A DNA stretch of 64,000 nt, taken from NCBI GenBank assembly GCA_009760885.1, contig CM019713.1, positions 82,065,631 to 82,129,630 of the forward strand, read 5' to 3'. The position numbers and the translations under genes are program-made. A model generated the notes under the pieces. It searched no databases, had not been told where the DNA came from, and worked only from the letters and a program-made list of their open reading frames with translations. This document shows, in pieces, positions 1 to 11,415 of this stretch. Source of the DNA: Achatina immaculata (Eukaryota > Mollusca > Gastropoda > Stylommatophora > Achatinidae). Position 1 is the stretch's first letter; each line of letters begins with the position of its first letter.

Positions 1-54
1 ATAGCTAAAAAAAAAGTCTTTAAAATGTTCAAGACTGCCAGAGACTTAATGGAG

Positions 55-115
55 CCTAGGTAGCCTTGCCGACTAGAAAGCACCGGGTTCGATTCCCAAC
101 TGGAGCAGAATTGTT
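55..115 (+). repeat. Possible tRNA-derived SINE remnant
   Basis: Bases 85-97 (gggttcgattccc) match an RNA polymerase III B box (GGTTCRANTCC). No convincing A box or cloverleaf is visible upstream, so this is more likely a decayed SINE head than a tRNA gene. Confidence 0.35.
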
Positions 116-179
116 CTCCGATCCGCAGAGCGGCAGAGTCGCTCCATCCTCAACAAATAGATCCTTGGAGTTTCTCTGG

Positions 180-235
180 GAAAGCAATGACCTTCCGGAA
201 AGTAATGACCTTCTGGAAAGTAACGACCTTCTAGA
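180..235. repeat. Short 18-bp tandem repeat, about 3 copies
   Basis: Three copies of a unit like gaaagtaatgaccttctg lie in a row with a few substitutions. Nothing else is visible between here and the open frame that follows. Confidence 0.7.
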
Positions 236-292
236 CATAGCATGTGCTGGCTTCCCTACATCAGAGAGTTGAACTAGCCCAGAAATGTGAAC

Positions 293-703
293 TTAATAAC
301 GCTTGATAACCGTTTGTATACAGCGTGATAAAGATAACACACGGCTCTTTCTTGTATTGTTATTGCTTAAAAAAAAACAATTTATCGGCAAAACATCAGC
401 AATGATGGCGCTTTCAGGAGTTCCAACTACATCACCCCGCTCGTCATAATCTGGAACATCGAAACAGAAAGTCTGGCCTAGGATTTCGTGTTCCATAGCC
501 ATGAATTTACTTTCATGGCTTTCCCTTTCGTCTGTGGCCCGACATAAACCACCATTAGTTCGACTCAGCTGTATCTCCGCTTCGGTTGTGTCTTCGATTT
601 TGGCCGAAAATATTCCAACCTTTCTGGGGTCAAGACAATATTCACTCCCATGAAAAAAACTACACAAGTTGGAGCGATTTTTTTTAAGTGGAGAAAGACA
701 CAA
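293..703 (-). CDS. Open frame of unknown status, possible exon
   Basis: A 136-codon frame is open on the minus strand in non-repetitive DNA. Its first codon is TTG rather than ATG, so it is not a complete gene. The predicted peptide is not low-complexity and includes a stretch reading DVPDYDERGDVVGTPES, but I recognise no family. No clear splice acceptor or donor borders it. It could be an exon, a transposon remnant or chance; I favour chance or a remnant. Bases 704-885 show nothing. Confidence 0.15.
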   Translation of the reverse strand: MCLSPLKKNRSNLCSFFHGSEYCLDPRKVGIFSAKIEDTTEAEIQLSRTNGGLCRATDERESHESKFMAMEHEILGQTFCFDVPDYDERGDVVGTPESAIIADVLPINCFFLSNNNTRKSRVLSLSRCIQTVIKRY

Positions 704-889
704 GGGTGTCTAAAATTGGAGTCCATACGCCTCCATCACGGCTGCCCAGGTGTAAAGTATTTCTGCGTGTAACCGCTCTCAGCTTGGAGATCCAACAGAA
801 GTATATGTCCACATCCATCTGTGGAAAATATCCACTACAAACATAAGTGTTATCCACAGCCATGCAATAACAATAAGTGCAGTAATAAA

Positions 890-1675
890 TATGTTAAAAT
901 CTAGTAATAATAAGAATACCACCTATAATAATAATACCACTAAGAATATAATAATAGTGACACCACCACTAATACTATTAATAATAATAATAACAATATT
1001 ACCAATAATAACATTATCACTAGTAATACCACTAGTAAAAAATAATAATTCGAATAATAATAACAATACCACTAATAATAATACTACCACTAAGAATATA
1101 ATAATAATGATACCACCACTAATACTATTAATAATAATAATAATAACAATACCACTGATAATAATACTACCACTAAGAATATAATAATAATGATACCACC
1201 ACTAATACTATTAATAATAATAATAATAACAATACCACTGATAATAATACTACCACTAAGAATATAATAATAATGATACCACCACTAATACTATTAATAA
1301 TAATAATAACAATACCACCAATAATAATAATATGACTAGTAATACCATTAATAATAATAATAATTCGAATAATAATAATAGTACCACTGATAATAATATA
1401 ATAATATTACCACTAATAATAATACCACTAATAATATTTAATATAATAATAATACCACTGACACTGATAATATTAATAATAATACCACTAATACTAGTAA
1501 TAATACCACTAATAATATTTATAATCATAGCATTAATAATAATAGTAATAATAATACCGCTAGTTAAAATAATAATAATAGTGTCGATAATTATAATACT
1601 GCCAGAAATAATAATAATCATACCACTAATAATAAGAATATTATCAATAATAATAATAATAATAAAAATAATGGT
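890..1675. repeat. AAT-rich microsatellite block
   Basis: About 785 bp of imperfect AAT/ATT trinucleotides with regularly spaced ACC interruptions (aataataccactaataata). Frames are open on both strands and encode only Ile/Asn/Thr/Leu runs, so they are not genes. Confidence 0.95.
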
Positions 1676-1724
1676 GAGGTTTTACGTACTTTAGAACATC
1701 CTTTCAACTTTCCATGAACTAGAC

Positions 1725-1910
1725 AAATGTTTCCCAAGGTGGGAGGTTTGGGGGGACAATTTCAGTATATTTACTTTATACTTTATCAGAACTTGGCTGA
1801 CAGTTATATGCTACGGCGAAGGAGGTGGGGGTGGTGGAGGGGGGGAGGGGACATCAAACTCTCTGAGGCGTTTAAATGGGGCATGCTCTAAGAAAGGTTG
1901 GGAAACACTG
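1725..1910. mobile_element. hAT-like MITE, 186 bp, with 8-bp target duplication
   Basis: The left end (aaatgtttcccaagg) and right end (aaaggttgggaaacactg) form imperfect terminal inverted repeats of the CAGTG..CCCAAC type common in hAT elements. The flanks are aactagac (1717-1724) and aactaaac (1911-1918), matching at 7 of 8 bases, the duplication length expected of hAT insertions. There is no transposase, so the element is non-autonomous. The interior is G-rich. Confidence 0.65.
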
Positions 1911-2059
1911 AACTAAACTGTCGTGAGGCGTTCTCTAATGAAGGGTCCGCTGTTTCTCTCTTAAACTGACTTCTGCCCTGTACAAATCTCTTGAGGTTTG
2001 AATGTTTCCCAGGTCACGTCCATGGTATGTTCTGTGTGTGTATGGAGGGAGGGCGGGAG

Positions 2060-2300
2060 GGAGAGAGAGGGTTATAGCTAACGAGGCAGGGATTACCATA
2101 ACTCCTTTGGTGGTGGAATCTGCTAAAGAAGTATTCCACGTCCCCTCTCTCTTTTTTTTTAACTTGACCCAGGGACGAAAAAAAAATACTCGCCATGGCG
2201 CATCTTCCAGTTCGATACTAAGCTGTAGCTCAGCCATCTTCACCGCACTGACTGTAAAGGACAGCAGGGAGATAAGACGACAGCAACGGCAATATGTCCA
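2060..2300 (-). repeat. Interspersed repeat family E, copy 1
   Basis: On the minus strand this carries the family core, close to ttctttagcagattccacca, preceded by a segment that recurs upstream of the core in the copies at 3180-3440 and 58890-59100. A poly-A/T run splits it. The family has no coding capacity that I can support and no obvious terminal repeats. Confidence 0.6.
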
Positions 2301-2409
2301 CGATATTGTCATTTGTACACCGTCTTAGTTCTATACATCTTCTCAAAGTTCTGATCCCTGGAGAGATAGTCCAGAAAACTGTCCAGAGTCCAAGTTTTTT
2401 TTTTTCTTT

Positions 2410-2430
2410 TTTTTTTGGGGGGGGGGGGAA
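2410..2430. repeat. Poly-T / poly-G homopolymer run
   Basis: T-rich then G-rich runs abut; length is probably variable. Bases 2431-2756 contain nothing I can identify. Confidence 0.8.
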
Positions 2431-2756
2431 TGTGTGGGGATGTGTTCCTTCCTCTTTTGTTACCCTACAAGAAAAATAAGGAAGATCTATTGCCAGATTG
2501 TCTAAGACTTGTCTGGAGAGTCGGGTTCACGGAGGCCAACCATTATTCAGCTCCGGAAAGGGACTATAAAAAGGAGCGGAAACAAGCCCACCAGCAGACC
2601 ACAGGAAACAGTGATCTATGACCAATCAATGCCGTTAGAGTAGCATTTCTCAACAGGAGCTTTCTGGGACTTATCGTAAATTAAAACACAAACAAAACAT
2701 TTTGATGAGTTGATTTACATATAAGTTATCCACACACAGAGCACTGGATGATATTA

Positions 2757-3090
2757 TCAACAACATAATGATGATAACAAATATATCCATACTACAAGAA
2801 CTTAATATTGAAGAAGACTGGCTAGTAAGGAGGATTAAAGAGAGAAAACAAAAATATTTTGGACACATTAAACGTCATGAGAATTTAGAGAAGACCGTCT
2901 TGGAAGGATGCATAATGGGAAAAAGGAAGAGAGGAAGACCAAAACGAAGATGGCTGCAAGACATCGTTGATGATCTGCAAATGGATGCATCAGCGGCAGG
3001 CCATCTTGCTCACAACATAGAAGCCTACAGGAGTGCTGTTAGGGAGGCAAAGTTCCTCAAGGGACATGCAAATGAATGAATGAATGAACT
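2757..3090 (+). mobile_element. LINE family C, 3' end of the RT ORF
   Basis: The frame at 2768-3079 encodes the C-terminal tail of a non-LTR retrotransposon polyprotein. It contains KYFGHIKRHENLEKTVLEG, then GRPKRRWLQDIVDDLQ, and ends near AVREAKFLKGHANE. The RT active site and endonuclease are missing, so the copy is strongly 5'-truncated. It ends in an (AATG)n tail (aatgaatgaatgaatgaa). Related copies lie near 16.8, 41.3 and 43.1 kb. Confidence 0.8.
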
Positions 3091-3179
3091 GATGATAATT
3101 TGGATGTATCTGTGGCTGTGGATGTAATCATTTTTATAATACTGGAGGTGAAGGCGCTGTATGAGGCAATCAGCGATCC

Positions 3180-3440
3180 ATAACAGATACGCTAGCGTCA
3201 GGTTTAGCGAACCATAGCTGACCAAGACCCTGTGCCACCTCTCCGTTGGTATTCTCAGTAACAGACAGCCTGGCTAACGGGGCAGGGATCGTCGTAGCCC
3301 CCATGGTGGTGGAGTCTGCTGAAGAAGCATTGAACACCCACTGCTTTTTAGCTCTACTCCGGAACTTAAAAAAATAGCCGCCATAACCCGCTCCCACGCC
3401 GATACGATGCTGTGCCTCAACATCTCTACAGCTTGGGCCG
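3180..3440 (-). repeat. Interspersed repeat family E, copy 2
   Basis: On the minus strand it reads from gatgttgaggcacagcatcg through the core (cttcagcagactccaccacc) to a 3' part like cacagggtcttggtcagcta. That 3' part is the sequence from which the 31-bp satellite at 12.6 kb appears to derive. This is the most complete copy in the window. Confidence 0.65.
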
Positions 3441-3584
3441 CAAAGAACACCAGCTCGCAGTTACAGGGAGTTCGTACAAGTACAATACAAAGGATCCCTG
3501 ACATCTGAAAACTATTTCACGTGTCCTTCCTGAGAATGAAACACACTATCAGGGCGGTTTTGTTCGTGTTCTGATTCCATGCAG

Positions 3585-3770
3585 CTTCAAGCCGATGCGA
3601 TGAAAATGTTGAGGCATGACGTATGAAGTACTTCTTTAGCTGACTCCACCACCATGTGGAGTATTGCGATCCCTGGCCCGTTAGCTAGGCTTGGTCTGTT
3701 TCTGGGGCCACCAGCGAAGAGCTGGGACAGGGTCCTTGTTGGGTTATGGTTGTATAATCCTGTCCCAGAC
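3585..3770 (+). repeat. Interspersed repeat family E, copy 3
   Basis: Plus-strand copy with gttgaggcatgac, the core ctttagctgactccaccacc, and a 3' part resembling gggacagggtccttgttggg. It lies about 150 bp from copy 2 in the opposite orientation. Bases 3771-4270 show nothing I recognise. Confidence 0.6.
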
Positions 3771-4271
3771 ATGTCATGTGGGTCGCTGACTGGCAAATGG
3801 GACAGCGCCTTCACGTCCGTCATAAAGTGTTGAGAAGTAGGCAGGACACTGGTGGGTCTCGGTATCCTAACTTCTGATGATCTGTGGAACTGTCTCGTTG
3901 GTAGAGAAGTTTTCTTTCTAATTCTTTCTTTTATTCTCTCCTTTAATTTCTTCTCATGGCCTTCCCCCTCCAAAGCGCTCCTGTGTCTTCTTCTCCTCCT
4001 CTGTATCTCTGCAGAACTGCCGCATGGTGGTCTCTACGCCCCGGACTCTCTGACTGTGCTGGTAAGAGGCGATCGTTTGAGAGGAGGGTGGATTGCTGTG
4101 GTTTGGTTGAGGAGATGGGAGTTGACGACCAGACATGGAGGATTCTGAGCAGGCTCCACCACCGTGATGATGACACGGACCAAAGCCTTGTTGGGTCGGC
4201 TGAGGGAATACACCACCTGGCCAGTTCATGGCCAGCCTCCCCCACCAAGTATTCGTCATTTCACTACAGTC

Positions 4272-4318
4272 ATCTCTCTCTCTCTCTCTCTCTCTTTCCC
4301 TCTACCCCCCCCCCCCCC
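4272..4318. repeat. (TC)n followed by poly-C
   Basis: A simple dinucleotide run changes to a run of C. No LINE 3' end adjoins it, unlike the (TC)n tracts near 7.3 and 58.4 kb. Confidence 0.85.
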
Positions 4319-4389
4319 ATTTTTCATTCACTTTCACCCCTACCTTCCTATTACATAAATAACATTTGAATGACCTCTTCATACATCTC

Positions 4390-5042
4390 CACGCAACTAA
4401 TCTATCTACTCATTCACTCACTCACTCACTCACCCACCCACTCACTCACTCATTCACTCAATTAAACATTCACCCACCCGCTCACTCACTCACCCACTCA
4501 CTCATTCATCCACTCACTTACTTACACATTTACTCACTCACCCACACACTCATTCATCCACTCAGTCACTTACTCACTTACACATTCACTCACTCACTCA
4601 CTCACTCAATCATCTACTCACTTACTCATTCGCTTACTTACACATTCACTCACACACCCACCCACCCACTCACTCACTTATTCACTCACTCACCCAACAA
4701 CATATTCACTTAGTTACACATTCACTCACTCACTCACTAATTCACTCACTCACTCATTCACTCACTCACTCACTTATTCACTCACTCACCCAACAACGTA
4801 TTCACTTAGTTACACATTCACTCACTCACTCACTAACTCACTCACTCACTCATTCACCCACTCACTCACTCACCCACCCACTCGCTCATTTACTTATACA
4901 TTCACTCACTCGCTCACTCACTCATCCACTCACTCACTCACCCACTTACTCTCTTAATCGCCCACTCACTCACTCACCTATCCACTCTCTCACTTACCTA
5001 CCCACCCACCCACTCACCTGCTCACTCACTCATTCACTCAGT
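4390..5042. repeat. (ACTC)n tetranucleotide array
   Basis: About 650 bp of tcactcactcactcattcac-like repeats with scattered C-for-T changes and short ttagttacaca interruptions. Open frames across it are His/Ser/Thr/Leu periodic artefacts. Confidence 0.95.
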
Positions 5043-5346
5043 TTTTTATATTAACTCTTTATACCTCGGGTCCGTGTAGGAAAACCCGAGAATTTACTTC
5101 AATTATCACAATTTATCGGATCACTGCATTCGGATCACTGCATTCCGTCAAAATGTATATCTGATGATGGATGCTATCCAATCTATCACACTTTGGCCCC
5201 AAGTGATGAAGTGACAGGATGTGACAAGTTTCCAGGGAAAGGATAAATTAGGCCTGCAACTGATTACAAGGTGTTCTTTGATCTGATGAACACACAGAAA
5301 CAAGCTTCCACTAGCCAGGGTTAACATCACTCTAGTAAGTTTACTT

Positions 5347-5372
5347 GCGCGCGCGCGCGTGCGTGTGTGTAT
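5347..5372. repeat. Alternating CG/TG tract, Z-DNA-prone
   Basis: The tract gcgcgcgcgcgtgcgtgtgtgt is alternating purine-pyrimidine and could adopt Z-DNA. The flanking 5043-5346 and 5373-5745 stretches look unique and show no gene. Confidence 0.6.
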
Positions 5373-5746
5373 GTTGTGTGAAAAAAAAGATGGCAAGATT
5401 TCTTTCTGTCAATCTCCAACTATAAATAGATGCAAAGGCGTGGCTGGTGAATAAGACAGATCTGGTGGGAGTATTTGTTAGAACTTAAACGAGAAAATAA
5501 CCGAGACACGGAAACCTGGTCGAGTAATCCCCGGTTGTTAATGGCGTCTTGGCCTCGGAGTGTAAGGTTGTCAATAGTTCACCCCCGGAGTGTATGCGTG
5601 TGTGTGTATGTGTGTGTGAGTTTTGTTGCTCGCTCCCTCGCACGTGATCTTCGGGGCTTGTGTCAAAAGAGGACGTTTTGGTACACCTCGTTGCTCTCTC
5701 GCACACAGATACGACATGGGCGTCCACTTCGTACAGAGAGGTAGTA

Positions 5747-6115
5747 GGCGTCAAGAGAGTGGAAAACAGGAGGTGTTCCTTGTAGAGATACGCGTCAAGA
5801 GAATGGAAAACAGGAGGTTTTCCTTGTAGATACGCATCAAGAGAATGGAAAACAGGAGGTGTTCCTTGTAGAGATACGCGTCAAGAGAATGGAAAACAGG
5901 AGGTTTTCCTTGTAGATACGCATCAAGAGAATGGAAAACAGGAGGTTTTCCTTGTAGATACGCGTCAAGAGAATGGAAAACAGGAGGTTTTCCTTGTAGA
6001 TACGCGTCAAGAGAATGGAAAACAGGAGGTTTTCCTTGTAGATACGCGTCAAGAGAATGGAAAACAGGAGGTTTTCCTTGTAGATACGCGTCAAGAGAAA
6101 GGAAAACAGGAGGCA
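5747..6115. repeat. 42-bp minisatellite, about 9 copies
   Basis: The monomer begins gatacgcgtcaagagaatgg and ends gaggttttccttgta; some copies are a few bases longer. Because 42 is a multiple of 3, the same frame stays open throughout, which gives spurious proteins. Bases 6116-6999 contain a C-run near 6330-6352 but nothing else I can identify. Confidence 0.9.
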
Positions 6116-6999
6116 TTCCGTGACAGACAGAGGAAAACACCAACAGCTTCTGTTTTAGCGTACCCCCGTGTCTGGCCCGTGTCTGTCTTCTAGGTCAAGG
6201 GCGTCCTCTTAACGCAAATAAAAATAGTTCCAGTTCTTGTCTAGTTCTCACAAAACAGTTCCTAGAATCAAGCCCCGGCACAAAAGCCTGACGAAGGAGA
6301 TAGGAGAGAAAATAGGCATCGCAGTACTTCCCGCCCCTCCCCCCCCCCCCCCCACCAATAGCATTATCCCATCTCTCTGATAAGATGTCTATCAAAAGAA
6401 GTACATCTTGACAATTGCTGTCATCATCATCATCACAGGCAAGAGCAGCCAAAACTTTGGACCCACAGCTTCTAGAACAGGAAGGAAGATACAAACTTTC
6501 TAGCGGGCCCCTCCTCTAGTCTTGGTCCTGGCTCATAATCCCTGGGATCAGCAGGTCTACCAGGACGCGCATATTATCCGCCGTGAAACGATGGCACAAA
6601 ACACGCCTTAGCTCAGCGTCCTGAGTTATTATAACGTTAGACATTTCTTTAGTCATTGGACCCAAAAACAAAAAAAATAACGTGACTTCCAACAATTTAA
6701 TTTTAAAACAATCTTTGCTAGACATAATCCAAGAAATGTTGGAGTGATTGAGGGAAAGATTTGGTGTATGTGTGTGGAGGGGGGGGGGGCGGGGAAGAAT
6801 GAGGAGGAAAGAATGTATAGAGAGAAGAGAAATGGGACCTGAGAGAGTGTTGGAGGACAGTAGAGAGAGAAAGAAGACATTAGAGTTTCTTTCCTTTTTT
6901 TTGTCCCATAAGAAGAGTATTACGTATAATAAAATCTTAACCACACACTTGTTACTTTTGTTAAAAACATTCTAAATAGTTTGCTTTTTTAATTTTCAC

Positions 7000-7290
7000 A
7001 CATTCATGGTTATTTATGTGCCTCATAATTTTACAGTTTCCTAGTCATTTGTGTGGCTCATAATCTCATACTTTTCTGGTTATTTATGTGCCTCATAATT
7101 TTACAGTTTCCTAGTCATTTGTGTGGCTCATAATCTCACAGTTTCCTGGTTATTTATGTGCCTCATAATTTCAGGTTCCAAGTCATTTGTGCGTCTCATA
7201 ATCTCGTAGTTTCCTGGTTATGTATGTGCCTCATAATTTCACAGCTTACTGGTTATTTATGAGGGTCAATAATCTCATAGTTTCCTGGTT
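7000..7290. repeat. 35-bp minisatellite with dimer structure
   Basis: About 8 copies of a 35-bp unit. Two monomer types alternate, one with ttatttatgtgcctcataat and one with gtcatttgtgtggctcataa, giving a 70-bp higher-order repeat over part of the array. Confidence 0.85.
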
Positions 7291-7590
7291 ATTCCCTCTC
7301 TCTCTCTCTCTTTCTCTCTCTCGGAACCTTAAGTGCCCAAGTCACATGGGGCTTCCGCAAAGGGTTTCCCGCAAATACCTGTTCTGTGCCTTTTTTCCCG
7401 CTGTTGTCCAGGTGTGCCCTCTATTGCTCAACATCCTCTCTATTGTTCTTCTCCATGTCTCCTTTGGTCTGCCCTTATTTTTGCTCCCCTGTGATATCCA
7501 TTCCTGGTTGTTATGTTCTTCATTGTCTCCTTTTCTTCACTTCTATTGTTTACTTCCTAGTATTTGACCACGCCTCATTTCCGGCATAAC
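7291..7590 (-). mobile_element. LINE family B, 3' end fragment
   Basis: Read on the minus strand this matches the 3' part of the copies at 55.9 and 58.4 kb; on the plus strand the shared segment includes ctctattgctcaacatcctc. The (TC)n run at 7294-7321 is the element's (GA)n tail. No open RT frame survives. It directly abuts the 35-bp minisatellite. Confidence 0.7.
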
Positions 7591-7603
7591 CTTACTTCTT
7601 AAT

Positions 7604-7690
7604 GCAGCAGTTCTCAAACCTTTTCGAGCGGCCACTTCTTTTCTTCCCAAACTGTGTTTCCAGGAATCTATAAAAGGGCTGTACTGTCCT
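7604..7690. mobile_element. Possible hAT-like terminus
   Basis: cagcagttctcaaacctttt resembles the CAGTGGTTCTCAACC end of hAT elements. No matching opposite end or 8-bp duplication was found, so it may be a solo remnant. Bases 7691-8040 show nothing else. Confidence 0.3.
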
Positions 7691-8044
7691 ACTGCTTAAG
7701 CTGTCCTCTGCCGGTCCCGTTACATCTGACTCGTGGATCTTCTCGCTGCACTAGGAGGCAGGAAAGCTCAGTTTGGTAACTATTATTTTATTTCCTCCGT
7801 AGTTCATTTCTGTCATGTGGTTTCGCGACAATTTTCCATGAGTCCGCACTTTAAAGCAGCACTGCAGAACGTCAGAGGATGGGCGAGAGGTAAAGATGGA
7901 GATGATTTGGAAGTGTCTAGAGTTCTGAAAGAGTGAGCATTTCCACATGTGCCATGAAGCAAAAGATGCGTGTTACAGGAGAGAGAAAATACTCCCATGA
8001 TACAGGATGATGATTAAATTATCATTACACGTGAATATCAGCAT

Positions 8045-8120
8045 TAAAGAGGTCTTAATTAGTCCATTTGTATCAGAGAATAGATCTGAATTAGTCTTTT
8101 AGTTAAATCAGAGAACAGAT
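8045..8120. repeat. 32-bp minisatellite, left segment
   Basis: Two or three diverged monomers (tatcagagaatagatctgaa) belong to the array that resumes at 8755. The LINE at 8121-8755 separates the two parts. Confidence 0.7.
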
Positions 8121-8129
8121 CTCATCATC

Positions 8130-8161
<32 letters not shown>

Positions 8162-8755
8162 CATCATTATCATCATCATCATCATCATTGCCTTTCCTCC
8201 CTTGAGAGCTTAGGCCACGGATAAAGGCTCTCCAGTCATCCCTGTTCTTGGAATTATTCTCTGTTTCCTTCCATGTGCATCCCTTGTCTCTGAGCACTGT
8301 CAGAATTTCTCTTCTCCAAGTAAGTCTAGGTCTTCCTCATTTTCTATTTCCTTGAGGATTCCATGTCAGTGCCTATCTTGCTATGCTGGTGTCGGGTTTC
8401 CTCAGAGTGTGGCTAATCCATTTCCACTTCCTAGACGTGAACTGTAGTTTTATAGGTTCTTGTCCTGCCCTTTCCCAGACCTCCTCGTTCCTGATCTTGT
8501 CATGCCATTTAATGTTTAAAATCCTCCTCAAGCAGTAGTTCATGAATGTTTGTATCCTCTGTTGTATTGTCTTGGTCATAACCAATGTCTCTGAACCATA
8601 TAGTATGACAGTCTTTACGTTTGTATTACAGGGCCTAAGTTTGGTTCTTGTTTTGATGTTCTTTGACGCCCATATTTTGTTAAATTGGACAAATGCCGTC
8701 CTGGCCTTGGTTATTCTAGATTTAACGTCCTTTTCTCTTCCCTCGAAACTGAACT
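8121..8755 (-). mobile_element. LINE family G, 3' fragment inserted in a minisatellite
   Basis: Minus-strand translation gives RT C-terminal features. A segment upstream of 8585 resembles the thumb region of LINE RTs, then come RIQTFMNYCLRRILNIKWHD and a terminal DDWRAFIRGLSSQGRKG. The (ATC)n run at 8123-8187 is its (GAT)n tail, translated as poly-Asp. Frames are broken at least twice. The element interrupts a 32-bp array, so it is younger than that array. Confidence 0.75.
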
Positions 8756-9335
8756 AGTCTTTTATTTCACCAGAGAACAATTCTAAATAGTCTTTTTGTA
8801 TCAGAGTACGGTCTAAACTAGTCCTTTTTGTATCAGAATAAAAATTTAAACTAGTCTTTTTTGTATCAGAGAACAGGTCAAAATTAGTCTCTTTGTATCA
8901 GAGTACAGGTCTAAACTAATCTGTTTGCACCAGAGAACAGGTCTAAAATAACCTGTTTGCACCAGAGAACAGGTCTAAACTAATCTTTTTGTATCAGAGT
9001 ACAGGTCTAAACTAATCTGTTTGCACCAGAGAACAGGTCTAAAATAACTTGTTTGCACCAGAGAACAGGTCTAAACTAATCTGTTTGCACGAGAGAACAG
9101 GTCTAAACTAATCTGTTTGCACCAGAGAACAGGTCTAAAATAACCTGTTTGCACCAGAGAACAGGTCTAAAATAACCTGTTTGCACCAGAGAACAGGTCT
9201 AAAATAACCTGTTTGCACCAGAGAACAGGTCTAAAATAACCTGTTTGCACCAGAGAACAGGTCTAAACGAATCTGTTTGCACCAGAGAACAGGTCTAAAC
9301 GAATCTGTTTGCACCAGAGAACAGGTCTGAGCTAG
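8755..9335. repeat. 32-bp minisatellite, right segment
   Basis: About 18 copies of a unit containing ctgtttgcaccagagaacag. The first copies are diverged (tttttgtatcagagtacagg) and later ones nearly uniform, which suggests recent expansion at the right side. Confidence 0.9.
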
Positions 9336-9476
9336 TCTATGCCAGGAAAAAAAAATGAACTAAGAAAATTATTTCTCTGGGACCCACCAAGGGCGCCGCC
9401 TCTGATTCTCATGTTCGCAAGACACAAATCTCATCCTCAAGAGCACGTGATTTGAGTTGGCAAAGATGCGCGTGAG

Positions 9477-9483
9477 TATAAAA
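9477..9483 (+). promoter_or_regulatory. TATA-box-like sequence, unproven
   Basis: TATAAAA lies in a locally GC-richer, apparently unique stretch, about 30 bp downstream of a CACGTG E-box. No transcript or ORF follows in a convincing way. Bases 9336-10190 otherwise show only short poly-T/A runs. Confidence 0.15.
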
Positions 9484-10195
9484 CCTGGCCTGGCTGCTGC
9501 GCGTGCCTGTATGAGTGTGTGAGTGAGTGAGACAGCCTGGAGAATACGTACCAACTGCTCACGCTGTTTTTTTTTTAAAATATCTTCAGCACAAGCGGTT
9601 ATTTTTTTTTTTTAATGGAACAAGTTGTTGAGAATTTTCTAATCACTTCGAAACATGAGTAACTGTCTACAAGTACCCACCTTAACTTGACTGTTGAGTA
9701 GATAGGTCACGGAGAGACCACAAATTCTGTCTACAGTTTTCTTGAATCCTGTGTGTGGCTTTACAAGGAAGTAAGACATATGACAAGAGGTTCGACATAT
9801 GACAAGAAGTTCAACGACAGGCCAGGTAAAGTACCCAAAAAAAAATAAAATAAAAACAGTATTTCTGTTTAGAACTAGTTTTCTGTGATCTGGCCCGCGC
9901 TGTATCCCTGCAATATTTAAGTTTCAGTCATCAGAGTTAAGTTTCTCTTTTGATGATCACGTTAAGCTCCGGTGTTGTGGTATCATTATCCATGGACATT
10001 CTACTTTGTCTTATCAGAAAGTGTTAAAGTCTTACATCACAAAATACAAACAAAAAAAAGTACACTTTTAAATAAAATCAGCGAGAATAGAACTGCGTTA
10101 GAATTTTTTTTCCCACCAGAAAGTGCGCGGAAAGTTCGCGGACAGATTAATTTCAAGCACTGTTTTAAATCAGGAAGCTTAGTCTTACAGGAATA

Positions 10196-10625
10196 TTTGA
10201 TAGAAAGTACTATGTCTGACTTGTTACAGGTTGACTACGATGATTTGACAGAAAGTACTATGTCTGACTAGTTACAGATTGACTATGATGATTTGACAGA
10301 AAGTACTATCTGACTAGTTACAGATTGACTATGAGGATCTGACAGAAAGTACTATGTCTGACTTGTTACAGATTGACTATGATGATCTGACAGAAAGTAC
10401 TATGTCTGACTAGTTACAGATTGACTATGATGATTTGACAGAAAGTACTATATCTGACTAGTTACAGATTGACTATGATGATCTGACAGAAAGTACTATA
10501 TCTGACTAGTTACAGATTGACTATGAGGATCTGACAGAAAGTACTATGTCTGACTAGTTACAGATTGACTATGATGATTTGACAGAAAGTACTATGTCTG
10601 ACTAGTTACAGATTGACTATGAGTG
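10196..10625. repeat. 48-bp minisatellite, about 9 copies
   Basis: The monomer includes gactatgatgatttgacaga and tctgactagttacagatt. One copy has a 2-bp deletion. The array ends in a poly-A run near 10626. Bases 10640-10870 are AT-rich with TTTA repeats and no gene. Confidence 0.9.
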
Positions 10626-10871
10626 AAAAAAAAACTGCCTACTTTAGTTCTGCTTTTATTAACAAACAAAAAAATGTATAAATTTTCGAGGACAGTTCAG
10701 TAACCATGGAAACTATTCATTTATTTATTTATATTCAATTGTTGGTTTTAATATACAGTAATATTTCCCATAAACGTTAATTATTTATTTATTATTTTTT
10801 TTACCAGTATCACTATATTTCTTTCTAAATAAACTTCATCATTTCTTCCGAGACACTTTTCAGATATTATT

Positions 10872-11035
10872 AGGGTGGGAGTCATGACCCAAAGGGCCCC
10901 ACTCCCCCACCCGCCCACGGTCCACCAGAGCGCCAGATATTTAAATGTTTAAAGTGTCGAAATGGTTGCCGGGAAGGGGGTTACTTCTCTGATGATCTGA
11001 GGAGTTGAGTTGTTGCTTAGCTCTCCACAACAAAG
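10872..11035 (+). repeat. Interspersed repeat shared with 15393-15545
   Basis: Both sites share gggagtcatga, a C-rich segment, a moderately conserved middle and ctgatgatctga followed by a gttgttg stretch. The 15-kb copy lies downstream of a B-box-like sequence, so this could be the body of a tRNA-derived SINE. Confidence 0.4.
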
Positions 11036-11089
11036 TTTCCAGTCAGCCCGTTTCCTATATTAATATTGTGACACAGATGTTTCAATAGG

Positions 11090-11415
11090 GGGTTTGTCCA
11101 TGTATAGTGGGAAGACAACAGAAAGAATAAAGTGTCCATGCATAGTGGGAAGACAACAGAAAGAATAAAGTGTTCATGTATAGTGGGAAGACAACAGAAA
11201 GAATAAAGTGTCCATGTATAGTGGGAAGACAACAGAAAGAATAAAGTGTTCATGTATAGTGGGAAGACAACAGAAAGAATAAAGTGTTCATGTACAGTGG
11301 GAAGACAACAGAAAGAATAAAGTGTTCATATATAGTGGGAAGACAACAGAAAGAATAAAGTGTTCATGTACGACGGGAAGACACACCGGAGAATAATAAA
11401 GTGTTCCTGTACGGT
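11090..11415. repeat. 38-bp minisatellite, about 8 copies
   Basis: The unit contains catgtatagtgggaagacaa and cagaaagaataaagt. The last two copies are diverged. Confidence 0.9.

Noticed and set aside
4390..5042. Telomere-like repeat
   Set aside because: The unit is ACTC/TCAC, not TTAGGG or a relative.
8103..8297. Acidic poly-Asp protein
   Set aside because: The Asp run is the LINE's (GAT)n tail; the N-terminal part is the LINE C-terminus.
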